From positions 1 through 31,311 of the forward strand of contig JAKCCY010000019.1 in the NCBI GenBank assembly GCA_021838765.1: a DNA stretch of 31,311 nt, given 5' to 3'. The notes under the pieces were generated by a model. The model had not been told where the DNA came from and did not search any database. It was given only the letters and a program-made list of their open reading frames with translations. Below, piece after piece: positions 1-7,982 of the stretch. Source of the DNA: Nitrospirota bacterium. GTDB lineage: Bacteria > Nitrospirota_A > Leptospirillia > Leptospirillales > Leptospirillaceae. Each line of letters starts with the position of its first letter. Position 1 is the first letter of the stretch. The position numbers and the translations under genes were made by a program.

Positions 1-332
1 TCTCGATAAGCCGCAATGTCTTTTCCTTGCAGAGCGGCCATCGATCGTTTCGATAATGGATGACGTTTCCAAATCCGGATCCGCATTCGCTCCTGGACGG
101 CCCCTTTTTTCGAAGGGATGACTTCCCGCTCGTAGCGGTCAAGAGCTTCGGAAAGAGTCGTGTTTTCCGCTTCTTTCCGAGAAACAAATATTCCGCGGTC
201 CATTTCGTTTTCAATCACCCTGGCCCAGATCTCTGCCTCGCACTTCGTGTCGAATGTGCGTGTGAATCGTTCGAAGCCTTTCTTTGTGACGATTGCTCGC
301 CATGCCCCAGAACGTTTCTGGAAAGTGGCCAT
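1..332 (-). CDS. Tyrosine-type site-specific integrase, N-terminal part (cut by window edge)
   Basis: Reading the minus strand from an ATG at 332 gives about 110 residues that stay open to the window edge. The protein begins MATFQKRSGAWRAIV and continues with KGFERFTRTFDTKCEAE and a basic segment ending KGKDIAAYR-like. This matches the N-terminal arm-binding and core-binding region of phage-type tyrosine recombinases; the catalytic domain lies outside the window. An SD sequence (GGAGGAG, complement of 335-341) precedes the start at short spacing. A tRNA 3' fragment at 455-503 lies just upstream, the usual arrangement of int next to its attachment site. The product would integrate and excise a genomic island lying to the left. 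Domain assignment is from sequence resemblance; whether the gene is intact cannot be seen. Confidence 0.85.
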   Translation of the reverse strand, partial: MATFQKRSGAWRAIVTKKGFERFTRTFDTKCEAEIWARVIENEMDRGIFVSRKEAENTTLSEALDRYEREVIPSKKGAVQERMRIRIWKRHPLSKRSMAALQGKDIAAYR

Positions 333-353
333 ATCTCCTCCAAAAATCATTTT

Positions 354-373
354 ATTACACCACCATTACACCA
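354..373. repeat. Pair of 9-bp direct repeats upstream of the integrase
   Basis: ATTACACCA occurs at 354-362 and again at 365-373, so the copies start 11 bp apart, about one helical turn. They lie between the integrase start and the tRNA-derived attachment site. Arm-type integrase or excisionase binding sites are often short direct repeats in this position; that role is an inference. Confidence 0.4.
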
Positions 374-454
374 AACGCCCCCCTTAATCATGAAATATTT
401 TCTGCATCATGTCAATAAATAAGGATAAAATTAATAATAAACAGTTCAACAATA

Positions 455-503
455 CGGTTTCCTAAACCTTGTGTCGGGTGTTCGAGTCACCCCGGGGGCA
501 CCA
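455..503 (+). other. Attachment site: 3' part of a tRNA-Arg(CCT) gene
   Basis: The sequence reads as the 3' half of a tRNA: anticodon loop TTCCTAA (459-465) with anticodon CCT, five-base variable loop, T stem GGGTG/CACCC (476-480 and 488-492) around loop TTCGAGT, acceptor strand CGGGGGC (493-499) and an encoded ACCA (500-503). Upstream bases are AT-rich and carry no D arm or 5' acceptor strand, so this is not a whole gene. Integrative elements duplicate the 3' end of their target tRNA, so this is probably the right-hand attachment copy. The intact tRNA would then lie at the left end of the element, outside the window. Confidence 0.72.
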
Positions 504-565
504 CTTTTAAAAAAAAATATCTTGTATCCATAACAACAAAACTCTACCCGAAATGTTTTATTTTC

Positions 566-1139
566 TCACTCAAAGTCTAAGTCACGGGATCTGATAAACT
601 TTTCGGGAATGGTTTGTTTCGCCCAATCAGGCATCTTCTTTGAAAGATGCTTGACTCGACTATGCTCAATGGAAAACAGAAACTTATGTTTTTCTCCCGT
701 ATTGTCAAGGATAAAAGTTCGTTCGGCAATATTCAGACCGTTAGATTACTGAGGCTTCTCTCAAAACGCCTTCTCACGTCTCTGGCCGGTACGGAGTGTC
801 CTCCGCTCGAAACGCGCTCTTCTATCCGAACCTGACATAGGGCTGCACTAGAAAGACAGATGAAAATCAGGTTGACTGTAAATCCTGCCGCTCTTGCCCG
901 TCTCATCAAATGAATTTCGCGGTTTCCGGAAAAAGTAGTATCCACGGCAAAACTGATTCCGGAAGCGAATAGTCGCTCCTGTTCTCGAACAGCAGCCCTC
1001 CCTGCTTGCATGGGACTCAGACCATGAATCGCTGCCAAATTGTCCGGAGAGACCACGGGAATACGTGAAGCCAGGCAACGCTCGGCAATTGTCGTTTTCC
1101 CGCCCCGTTCGGTCCGGAGACAATCCACAACTGCGGCAT
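566..1139 (-). pseudogene. Zeta-toxin-like kinase (UDP-GlcNAc kinase family), broken by two frameshifts
   Basis: From ATG 1139 the minus strand starts MPQLWIVSGPNGAGK, a P-loop as in zeta toxins, then shifts frame inside that motif. The next frame gives GKTTIAERCLASRIPVV and continues through VDTTFSGNREIHLMRRARAAG and the RIEERVSSGGHSV segment to about 735. There a second shift moves the reading to LNIAERTFILDNTGEKH, ending at a TGA at 566-568. Joined, the three pieces give about 190 residues, the usual length of this family. The first break looks like loss of one A from a run; the second also fits a one-base loss. Functional relatives phosphorylate UDP-N-acetylglucosamine and poison wall synthesis. 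Unless there are sequencing errors, this copy is inactive. Confidence 0.72.
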
Positions 1140-1336
1140 TACAGATCCCGAAGCACTGTCATTTTCCCATTGGGGTCCACTGAAACAAGCTGTTGACGTC
1201 TAACCGGATATTTTTTAATGATTTTTCCAGGATAGCGATCGTCGCCGTAATAAATGGGCCGCCCTGCCGCCAGATGCTGTTGTGCGGCTCGACCGTCATC
1301 GTGGGCTAGAGCATTTGCAAACTCTGCCGACAGCAA
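1139..1336 (-). CDS. Small upstream partner of the zeta-like toxin, possibly 5'-truncated
   Basis: This ORF encodes about 65 residues, including AHDDGRAAQQHLAAGRPIYY and a KIIKKYP segment. Proteins of this type often sit directly upstream of chromosomal zeta-like kinases and may be their antidote. Its TAA stop overlaps the ATG of the kinase pseudogene (TAATG), showing translational coupling. The only usable start seen is TTG at 1334-1336. The frame stays open upstream (reading NTPLSQVENH) back to a TGA without an ATG, so the 5' end may have been lost or the start may be non-canonical. The partner role is inferred from context and remembered gene neighbourhoods. Confidence 0.5.
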   Translation of the reverse strand: MLSAEFANALAHDDGRAAQQHLAAGRPIYYGDDRYPGKIIKKYPVRRQQLVSVDPNGKMTVLRDL

Positions 1337-1848
1337 GTGATTCTCAACCTGAGAGAGAGGGGTGTTCTGATCGATTTTTCCTGTGAGATTTTTCCTCCGA
1401 TGGATGATTCAATTCTCTGGCATATTTTGGACCTGTTCTTCAGCAGTCGTTGTTCTTCCGGATCTTTTTCTGGGTCTCGATGGACATTTCCAGATTCCGG
1501 TCAACCGTTTTCAGCCACGGATCGTGGTTGTCGCAAAGATCCCTGACCTCGGCTGGGATCCGGGTTTGGGGTACAGTCCGATGCCGTATTCTGAATGCCT
1601 TGGATCCCATTTTTTACTGATCACGACCGAAATCATTTCAATCTCTCCGCCCAATCTTTGACCTTCAAATGAAGCTACCGTTTTAAATTCCGGATGATCT
1701 TCTGCCTGCTAAAGAAGTTAACCTGCAATGGGTTCAGCCCCTTTTCAAAGAATCAGATTGAAATGCGTGCGGATATTCGAGTCACCCCCTGTACACAATC
1801 CTTCATTCGCAAAATCGCCAGAATCTCTCCTTTGGACTCCATGACCGT
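1337..1848. other. Gene-poor stretch with a short ORF fragment and a degenerate tRNA T-arm copy
   Basis: No convincing complete gene is seen. On the minus strand an open frame of about 65 codons (1511-1708, ATG possible at 1636) reads ISVVISKKWDPRHSEYGIG then LYPKPGSQPRSG and stops. It looks protein-like but matches no family I recognise and may be a gene remnant. At 1776-1788 the sequence TTCGAGTCACCCC is identical to 481-493 in the attachment site. With the preceding bases from about 1766 the match is longer, with one gap and two substitutions. The stretch is most simply read as debris at the edge of the mobile element. Confidence 0.45.
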
Positions 1849-2643
1849 TCAGGGAATCTCTACCAAGCATCTGGGGTCCCAGTCGACATTTGTTTCAAGC
1901 CCATGATACCCAAAGGGATTACAAAGGATTCGTGTCTTTCCAATGCGATAGTCACTACTCGAGTGATGGTGGCCGTGTATCCAGAGATCAGGGGAGAATC
2001 GCTCGATCACGTCTTCAAGATCACTTGAAAACGCTCCGGAGATCGGCGAGCCAGAAAACTCTGGAGCATCTGAAAGAAACGATGGCGCATGATGGGTGAT
2101 CACCACCGTGGGACCGGAAAACTCCTCGGAAAGCCGGGAGGTCAGCCAATGGAGACTTTCCTGATATCGTTCAAGGACATCCTGCCAACGGATAGGGGTC
2201 CCTTCGCTTTTCAGGATTTTTCTGAAGTCCAGAAGTCCCCCATCATAGTCATATCCGGCCTGTGCCGCCTCTCCCTGGGTCTGGTTCTTGAAATCGCTCC
2301 AGAGTGTGCTCCCCAGAAAACGGACTCCACCAAGAATAACCTCATCGTCATCGAGAAAATGAAGATAGGGATCCTTGTCACGTGACATCGCATCTCTGTA
2401 CTGGTTCCGTCCCCGGGCAAGCTCGTACCCGTAAAATTCATGGTTTCCAAGAATCACGATGAGGGGAATCCTTCCGGAAAGGGCTTTCAGATAAGATCGA
2501 AGGCCGGTGGTGCTTCCTGCAATATCTCCGGCCAATACCATCACATCACCCACAAGATCGTTTTTACGGATTGGCCGGAAATCAAACTCGGTATGAAGAT
2601 CTGATGCATATTGGATTTTCAACTTGCTCTCCCGTCTGCTCAT
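1849..2643 (-). CDS. Calcineurin-like metallophosphoesterase
   Basis: This 264-aa cytoplasmic protein carries the metallophosphoesterase signature in order: SDLH (D-x-H, residues 14-17), AGDIAG (38-43), GNHE (66-69), THHAPS in the C-terminal half and the closing IHGHHHSS. These residues bind the two metal ions of the phosphohydrolase centre. No signal peptide is visible. The substrate cannot be told from sequence; relatives include putative nucleotide and cyclic-nucleotide phosphodiesterases. The gene lies 30 bases after the tandem KdpD-like gene on the same strand, so the two are probably cotranscribed. The SD is weak and distant (GGAG about 15 bases before ATG), so the start is less sure than the family. 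Confidence 0.85.
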   Translation of the reverse strand: MSRRESKLKIQYASDLHTEFDFRPIRKNDLVGDVMVLAGDIAGSTTGLRSYLKALSGRIPLIVILGNHEFYGYELARGRNQYRDAMSRDKDPYLHFLDDDEVILGGVRFLGSTLWSDFKNQTQGEAAQAGYDYDGGLLDFRKILKSEGTPIRWQDVLERYQESLHWLTSRLSEEFSGPTVVITHHAPSFLSDAPEFSGSPISGAFSSDLEDVIERFSPDLWIHGHHHSSSDYRIGKTRILCNPFGYHGLETNVDWDPRCLVEIP

Positions 2644-2673
2644 TGATTTTGAGGAAAGTCTCCATAAAAAAAT

Positions 2674-4896
2674 TTATTTTTCAACCACATGATCCCGTAT
2701 ATCCAGGGGAATAATCAAAAGAGGAAACTGGTTCAGGTTCCTAGCAATGATTTCAGCGGTGGATTCAAAACCTGGCCTCCATGCCGATTGACCAAGAAGA
2801 ACAAGGCTCGGATTGATATCATGACACCGTTCAACGAAATGCTCATTCCACTTTTTCCCGGAAACCTCCGATAAAAAAATACCTCCAAAAGATTGCGTCA
2901 AATCCAGAAGCATTTTGGAATACAGTCCCTCGCCTGGCTCCCTCCGAACAGAGAGAACGCAAAGCTCAAGGTTGAGCCTGTCCGATAGAACCGCCCCTCT
3001 CCGAATGAGAGCGGCGTCTTCCGGACGGTCGGAGACACCTGCAAGAATACGCCCTCCACGACCGCTTCGGATCACTCGTCCACGACCACCGCCCAAAACA
3101 CATTGCATGGCCAACTCTCTTAAGGCCGTGAGATTATTTTTGGTGAAAAAATTCCTGAGAGCTTCCTCCACCTTTTGGAGGGGATAGACCTTCCCTTCCA
3201 TCAACCGTGACTGTAAAGCCTCTGCAGTCAGGTCCACCAGAACAATCTCCGAGGCCAGGAGGACGGTGCTGTCAGGAACCGTTTCATGAACCCTGATTCC
3301 GGTCTGGAACTCGATGAGATCGTTCAGACTCTCCAAATGCTGGACATTCAACGTTGTAAAGACATGGATTCCCGCTTCCAGAAAAAGGAGTACGTCCTGG
3401 TAGCGCTTTTTGTTCAAAAAGCCCGGAGGATTGCTATGGGCCAGCTCATCGACAAGAACCAGCTCCGGTTTTAGTCGGAGAATTTCATCGACATCCATCT
3501 CACCAAGCACAAGACCATGATAGGAAATCATTTTTCGCGGAATCACCCGAAGGCCTTCGGCCATCTGCTGGGTCTCCTGCCGCCGATGGGTTTCCAGATA
3601 GCCCACAACCACATCTGTCCCACTGGTTTTACGATCCTGGGCTTCCTGAAGCATCCTGTAGGTTTTTCCAATACCAGCAGCCGCGCCCAGAAAAAGGGTC
3701 AGCCGCCCCTTCATGCCGGAAGAGACGGGAAGGAAGGAATCCGATTCAGGGGCAGATTCGACAGGGTGGGGCTGGCCAAGGGTCGGAATAAGATGTATCT
3801 CCACATCAATTCGGGAAAAGTATCGGAGAACGGAACGGACAAGGGATTTTCTCCAGGGGCTTTGTGTTCCCGCATGACCCATGACCAGTCTGGTTGTCTT
3901 TGTCCTCTGAATGAATCTCCATAATGTCCATCCGGGATTTCTTGTCCAGAGGATAGAGAACTTTCCACCGGCCCCTCTCGCCTCCTGCTGGAATCGGGAT
4001 AAAATCTCCTGGTCGGGAGGGGACCTCTTTCCTAAAAAAGAAATCTTTCTCAGATGCAGGACAAGAAGCTCCCCTCCCATTCTCCTGGAGAGGTTTCCAG
4101 CATAACCAACAAGTCGTTCGAGCGATGGAGTGTGCTCCGACACCAGAACAGTGATTCTCTCATAGACTCCTTTTTTCCCTCCCTGCCTGGTCAACTGGGA
4201 ATCGAGGACCTTTGCCATGAACTCAAGGGTCATCCCCCTGAGCTTTATGAGGTTGGACTCTCTGAAAGCTCCCTTCAGGGCCCGTTCGATCTGTTCTTTG
4301 GGGAAAACATTCCCTTCCCTGATCCGGATGGTGAGCTCCGACGGAGGGAGATCCACAACAACCACCTCGTCCGCCCGCTTGATAAAATCCACAGGAACGA
4401 TTTCCTGGACAGGGTATCCGAGAATTCCCCCAGCGGCCTCCGAAAGATCCTGGACATGCATCGAGTTCAAGGTCGTTACAACACTGATGCCGGCATCCAG
4501 AATCTCTTCAATATCCTCCCATCGGTTCTGGTGTCGTGATCCCAGAACATTTCCATGAGCCAGCTCATCGACAAATACAGTGGAAGGCCTCCTTTTGAGA
4601 ATGAACTCAAGATCCATTTCCGGAAAGGACTCTGATCCGATATGGATCCCGACAGGGGGAATCGTCTCGAACATCTCCGATAACCGGAAGACATCCGGAC
4701 GGAGATTTTCCTCGATCCACCCGATAACGACATCAACGCCTCTCTCTTTCATCGCGTTCAGATCCAGAAGGGCCCGCCTTGTTTTACCGGTTCCGGGAGC
4801 CCACCCAAGATAGATCTTCAGTCGCCCTTTGCCCATTTTGAGGATCGTCCCCAGAAATGGGTCAAAGCGTGAAAAATCCTCTAGTTTTTCATTCAA
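2674..4896 (-). CDS. Tandem-duplicated KdpD sensor/USP protein without kinase domain
   Basis: The protein (about 740 aa) consists of two KdpD N-terminal units in a row. Unit 1 (about 25-375) has P-loop GWAPGTGKT, Walker-B-like TVFVDELAH and a universal-stress-protein (USP) fold; unit 2 (about 395-740) has GAAAGIGKT, LVLVDELAHSN, the TTLNVQHLESLND signature and a second USP region. Full KdpD follows this part with four membrane helices and a histidine kinase; both are absent here. The USP part of KdpD is known in some bacteria to bind c-di-AMP, and the P-loop region binds ATP. Single-unit short KdpD proteins are known from cyanobacterial kdp loci; a double unit is unusual. Start: TTG 4894-4896 has GGAGG eight bases upstream; TTG 4911 and ATG 4836 are alternatives. 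It lies divergent to the kdp operon. Confidence 0.85.
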   Translation of the reverse strand: MNEKLEDFSRFDPFLGTILKMGKGRLKIYLGWAPGTGKTRRALLDLNAMKERGVDVVIGWIEENLRPDVFRLSEMFETIPPVGIHIGSESFPEMDLEFILKRRPSTVFVDELAHGNVLGSRHQNRWEDIEEILDAGISVVTTLNSMHVQDLSEAAGGILGYPVQEIVPVDFIKRADEVVVVDLPPSELTIRIREGNVFPKEQIERALKGAFRESNLIKLRGMTLEFMAKVLDSQLTRQGGKKGVYERITVLVSEHTPSLERLVGYAGNLSRRMGGELLVLHLRKISFLGKRSPPDQEILSRFQQEARGAGGKFSILWTRNPGWTLWRFIQRTKTTRLVMGHAGTQSPWRKSLVRSVLRYFSRIDVEIHLIPTLGQPHPVESAPESDSFLPVSSGMKGRLTLFLGAAAGIGKTYRMLQEAQDRKTSGTDVVVGYLETHRRQETQQMAEGLRVIPRKMISYHGLVLGEMDVDEILRLKPELVLVDELAHSNPPGFLNKKRYQDVLLFLEAGIHVFTTLNVQHLESLNDLIEFQTGIRVHETVPDSTVLLASEIVLVDLTAEALQSRLMEGKVYPLQKVEEALRNFFTKNNLTALRELAMQCVLGGGRGRVIRSGRGGRILAGVSDRPEDAALIRRGAVLSDRLNLELCVLSVRREPGEGLYSKMLLDLTQSFGGIFLSEVSGKKWNEHFVERCHDINPSLVLLGQSAWRPGFESTAEIIARNLNQFPLLIIPLDIRDHVVEK

Positions 4897-5087
4897 GGGA
4901 AAATCCTCCAAAACTTATCTTCACCCTTTTAAGACGAAACCAGACTTCCATGGGAGTTTTTCAAAGATAGCATACAAGATCTCTCTTCCATCTTGGTCAT
5001 ATGGCCAATGGTTTCCAAAAATTTTCGAGGGTAGCCTTTTGAAGGCAGCAGGATCATTTCGCTGGTCATCACAAAAAATGCCACCCC

Positions 5088-5118
5088 CTCCTCCCGATCG
5101 CATCACTTTCGGGAGGAG
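5088..5118 (+). promoter_or_regulatory. Perfect 10-bp inverted repeat in the leader of the exported-protein gene
   Basis: CTCCTCCCGA (5088-5097) and TCGGGAGGAG (5109-5118) are perfect complements around an 11-base loop. The right arm resembles an extended SD sequence and ends 22 bases before ATG 5141. There is no following T-run, so it is not a standard terminator. It could be an operator between the divergent genes or an mRNA hairpin affecting translation; the choice is inference. Confidence 0.5.
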
Positions 5119-5140
5119 AGGCTTAATCGGAGAACGTGAA

Positions 5141-5719
5141 ATGAAATGGTTGGTTTTGGCTTCCCGCACTCAAGAACGGATCGGGTCAGCCATGAAACTT
5201 CTTGCGGGAGTGCTGTTTTCCTTGACGGGTCTTTTTTTCGGACAATCCTTTGCCGCCTCTATCGGGGATGAAAAATTCCTGTTGACCGGAAAAGCGTCAA
5301 AACTTCTGGGAGGCATTGTTGTCAGGATCCAAAAAGGGGACTTGTCGGATCATGGGACATTTCTGATGAATCTTGTCCCCATCACCCAAACGGGACGACC
5401 TCTTTGCCGGAAGCCATCCGGACATCTGGTCACGGTTTTCAAGGATCGAATGGTCCGATCCTTGAGAGATCACAGTGCCTTTATCGTAATGGGACCTCAG
5501 GGTTTCTCCCCTTTCCCGCATCTCACAGTCGGGGATTGCCTGACGGTTGCGGCACGAAAGCTGACCCCCCTTTCAGAAATTGAGACAAGAAACGAGGACC
5601 AAATCCGGATTTTTCCATCTGGAAATTCTCGAGAGAAATCTTTCTTCCAGGCTTTTCGAATCAAGCTCTGGCAAAAAGATCCGCCAGAGCCTTCCAGGGG
5701 ATTTTTTTCACGACGATAA
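5141..5719 (+). CDS. Small exported protein of unknown function upstream of kdpB
   Basis: This ORF encodes 192 aa from ATG 5141, which has GGAG eight bases upstream. An internal ATG at 5192 would give a textbook signal peptide, MKLLAGVLFSLTGLFFG, followed by a likely cleavage after QSFA, and a 175-aa product. The mature part has no recognised domain. It contains hydrophobic beta-like stretches, two cysteines (in PLCRKPSG and VGDCLTVAA) and a basic C-terminus ending SRR. No metal or catalytic motif is evident. Its location between the divergent KdpD-like gene and kdpB, about 120 bases before kdpB in the same direction, suggests a periplasmic role in the potassium locus, but that is context only. 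The coding call rests on the signal peptide and open length. Confidence 0.6.
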   Translation: MKWLVLASRTQERIGSAMKLLAGVLFSLTGLFFGQSFAASIGDEKFLLTGKASKLLGGIVVRIQKGDLSDHGTFLMNLVPITQTGRPLCRKPSGHLVTVFKDRMVRSLRDHSAFIVMGPQGFSPFPHLTVGDCLTVAARKLTPLSEIETRNEDQIRIFPSGNSREKSFFQAFRIKLWQKDPPEPSRGFFSRR

Positions 5720-5748
5720 CCTGTCGGATCTTTGGTGCGGAACCTGAA

Positions 5749-5792
5749 TGGCCATTTGGCCAATTGTAACGTTTTTCATCGGGGTCTATACA
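5749..5792 (+). promoter_or_regulatory. Candidate promoter and operator for the kdp operon
   Basis: A sigma70-like pair is visible: TTGTAA (5764-5769), 17 bases, then TATACA (5787-5792), about 47 bases before the kdpB ATG. Directly upstream, TGGCCA occurs twice (5749-5754 and 5757-5762) separated by TT; each copy is a palindrome and the pair abuts the -35 box. This is a plausible activator site, for instance for the LuxR-type regulator encoded at 15589. Assignment is by eye only. Confidence 0.45.
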
Positions 5793-5838
5793 GGGACTTG
5801 TTGATTATTTTCATACAAATATTCTTTTTTGGGGAAAA

Positions 5839-7851
5839 ATGATGAAACAAAAGGAAATGCAAAATCCAGACATCTACAGGGAAGCCATCTTTCAGTCTCT
5901 TGCCATGTTGAATCCGGTCAAACTCTACAAAAACCCGGTCATGTTTATTGTGGAGATTGGAAGCATCCTGACAACATCACTGGCCATTCATTCCGGATGG
6001 ACCCATTCGGGAGAAGCCGCTTTTGGAGCGATGATTTCGATCTGGCTCTGGCTTACGATCGCATTTGCCAATTTTGCGGAAGCACTTGCCGAACTTCGGG
6101 GAAAAGCCCAGGCATCGACCCTCAGATCCACACGCGCTGAAACCACGGCACGACTTGTGACACCGATAGGATTTTCCCATATTCCGGGAAGCGAACTGAA
6201 AAAGAAAGATCAATTTTTGGTGGAAGCCGGAGAAATCATCCCCACTGACGGAGAAATCATTGAAGGAGTCGCAAGCATCGATGAATCCGCCATTACCGGA
6301 GAGTCGGCTCCGGTCATTCGTGAATCCGGGGGAGACCGGTCCGGGGTAACAGGAGGAACAAGGGTTCTCGCCGGAAAGCTCAGGGTCTCGGTCAGCAACA
6401 ATCCGGGAGAAACCTTTCTCGACCGCATGATCTCTCTCGTGGAAGGTGCAAACCGGCAAAAGTCCCCGAACGAGATTGCCCTGACCATCCTGCTTGTCGG
6501 ACTCACCCTGATCTTTCTTTTTGTCGTGGCCTCCATCCCGGCGTTTTCTTCCTATGCGGGAATCCAATCATCTCCAACGATTCTGATCGCCCTGCTGGTT
6601 TGCCTCATCCCGACCACGATCGCCGGTCTACTGCCCGCAATCGGAATCGCCGGAATTGACCGGGCCTTTCGGGCCAATGTCATCGCCAAATCCGGAAAAG
6701 CGGTTGAAGTCGCCGGAGACATCGACATTTTACTCCTGGACAAAACCGGGACGATTACTTTCGGGAACCGTCAGGCAGTCCAGTTTATCCCTGTTCCGGG
6801 CGTTTCAGAGAAGGAGGTTGCCAGGGAAAGCTATTTTGCCTCCTTGTCGGATGAAACACCTGAAGGGAAAAGCATCGTTCTGCTGGCAGCGCCGCTCCTG
6901 GACGCCAAAACACCCCCGAATGGACTGGTGGCGATTCCTTTTACTCCTGAAACCCGGATGAGTGGCGCCGACAGCATCGAAGGAGAAATCCGAAAGGGAG
7001 CGGAAGATGCGGTCAACGCTTATGTCGGAACCCCTTTCTCAAGCGAGATCAAGGAGATTATCTCCGCTATCGCCAAATCCGGGGGAACTCCCCTGGTCGT
7101 TGCAAAAAACAAAAAACCGCTGGGAGTGGTCCACTTGAAGGACATCATCAAGCCAGGGCTGAAAGAACGTTTTGCAAGGCTCCGCAAGATGGGCGTCACA
7201 ACGGTCATGGTGACAGGAGACAACCCACTCACGGCCAAAGCTATCGCCGAAGAGGCGGGCCTCGATGATTTTTTCGCCCAGGCCAAGCCGGAAGACAAGA
7301 TGGCTCTTATTAAAAAGGAGCAGGAAAAGGGCCGACTTGTCGCCATGACAGGCGACGGAACAAATGATGCCCCCTCACTGGCCCAGGCGGACGTCGCCCT
7401 TGCCATGAACTCCGGCACCCAGGCCGCCAAGGAAGCGGGAAACATGGTCGATCTCGATTCCGATCCCACAAAGATCATCGAGGTCGTCGAGATCGGGAAA
7501 CAGCTTCTGATCACCAGGGGGGCCCTTACAACCTTTTCAATCGCAAATGATGTCGCCAAATATTTCGCCATCCTTCCGGCGATGTTTGTAGTGGCCTATC
7601 CACAGCTGAAGGTTTTGAACATCATGGGACTTGCCACCCCCGAGTCGGCGGTCACTTCCGCCATCATCTTTAATGCCCTGATCATCCCCGCACTGATTCC
7701 CCTGGCGTTAAAGGGCGTTTCCTACAGACCGGTCGGAGCGTCCGCCCTTCTCAGGAGAAACCTCCTGATCTACGGACTCGGAGGGATTCTTGTCCCGTTT
7801 TTGGGAATCAAGCTGATCGACATGGCACTTGTGATTTTGCACTTTACCTGA
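5839..7851 (+). CDS. kdpB: Potassium-transporting P-type ATPase subunit B
   Basis: KdpB is the ATP-hydrolysing subunit of the inner-membrane KdpFABC pump. At 670 aa it is close to the usual length of about 680. Visible P-type ATPase motifs are TGES (153-156) in the actuator domain, DKTGTIT with phosphorylated Asp301, and the hinge [17 protein letters not shown], followed by membrane segments including the [17 protein letters not shown] helix. Hydrophobic helices lie at about 30-80 and 215-275. The Ser of TGES is the residue that is inhibited by phosphorylation in the E. coli enzyme. Two ATGs in tandem (5839 and 5842) follow a GGGG element. It is the first structural gene of the operon, unlike the common kdpFABC order. 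Confidence 0.97.
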   Translation: MMKQKEMQNPDIYREAIFQSLAMLNPVKLYKNPVMFIVEIGSILTTSLAIHSGWTHSGEAAFGAMISIWLWLTIAFANFAEALAELRGKAQASTLRSTRAETTARLVTPIGFSHIPGSELKKKDQFLVEAGEIIPTDGEIIEGVASIDESAITGESAPVIRESGGDRSGVTGGTRVLAGKLRVSVSNNPGETFLDRMISLVEGANRQKSPNEIALTILLVGLTLIFLFVVASIPAFSSYAGIQSSPTILIALLVCLIPTTIAGLLPAIGIAGIDRAFRANVIAKSGKAVEVAGDIDILLLDKTGTITFGNRQAVQFIPVPGVSEKEVARESYFASLSDETPEGKSIVLLAAPLLDAKTPPNGLVAIPFTPETRMSGADSIEGEIRKGAEDAVNAYVGTPFSSEIKEIISAIAKSGGTPLVVAKNKKPLGVVHLKDIIKPGLKERFARLRKMGVTTVMVTGDNPLTAKAIAEEAGLDDFFAQAKPEDKMALIKKEQEKGRLVAMTGDGTNDAPSLAQADVALAMNSGTQAAKEAGNMVDLDSDPTKIIEVVEIGKQLLITRGALTTFSIANDVAKYFAILPAMFVVAYPQLKVLNIMGLATPESAVTSAIIFNALIIPALIPLALKGVSYRPVGASALLRRNLLIYGLGGILVPFLGIKLIDMALVILHFT

Positions 7852-7865
7852 AAGGAGAGAGTTAG

Positions 7866-7952
7866 ATGGGACATTACCTGTTGATGCTGACATTGGGAAT
7901 TGGGGTCTTTGTGGGAATGCGGGCTTATATCGGATTCCTTGAGCGAATCTGA
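7866..7952 (+). CDS. 28-aa membrane microprotein between kdpB and kdpF
   Basis: ATG 7866 follows AAGGAGA (7852-7858) at seven bases, a strong ribosome site placed directly after the kdpB stop. The peptide begins MGHYLLMLTLGIGVFVGM and ends RAYIGFLERI: one hydrophobic helix with a basic, aromatic C-terminal end. It does not carry the NAE ending typical of KdpF, which the next small gene has. It may be an additional stabilising subunit of the KdpABC complex, comparable in position to the small non-KdpF peptides reported in cyanobacterial kdp operons. That comparison is by position and size only. Confidence 0.65.
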   Translation: MGHYLLMLTLGIGVFVGMRAYIGFLERI

Positions 7953-7982
7953 TTATAGGAAAAAAAGTAGGAGGTACCGGTC

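Noticed and set aside
428..503. A complete tRNA gene
   Set aside because: Only the anticodon loop, variable loop, T arm and 3' acceptor strand are present. The upstream 30 bases are AT-rich with no D arm or 5' acceptor strand.
4829..5140. N-terminal extension of the exported-protein ORF back to 4829
   Set aside because: It would overlap the divergent KdpD-like gene. The signal peptide and the SD-backed ATG at 5141 set the real start.
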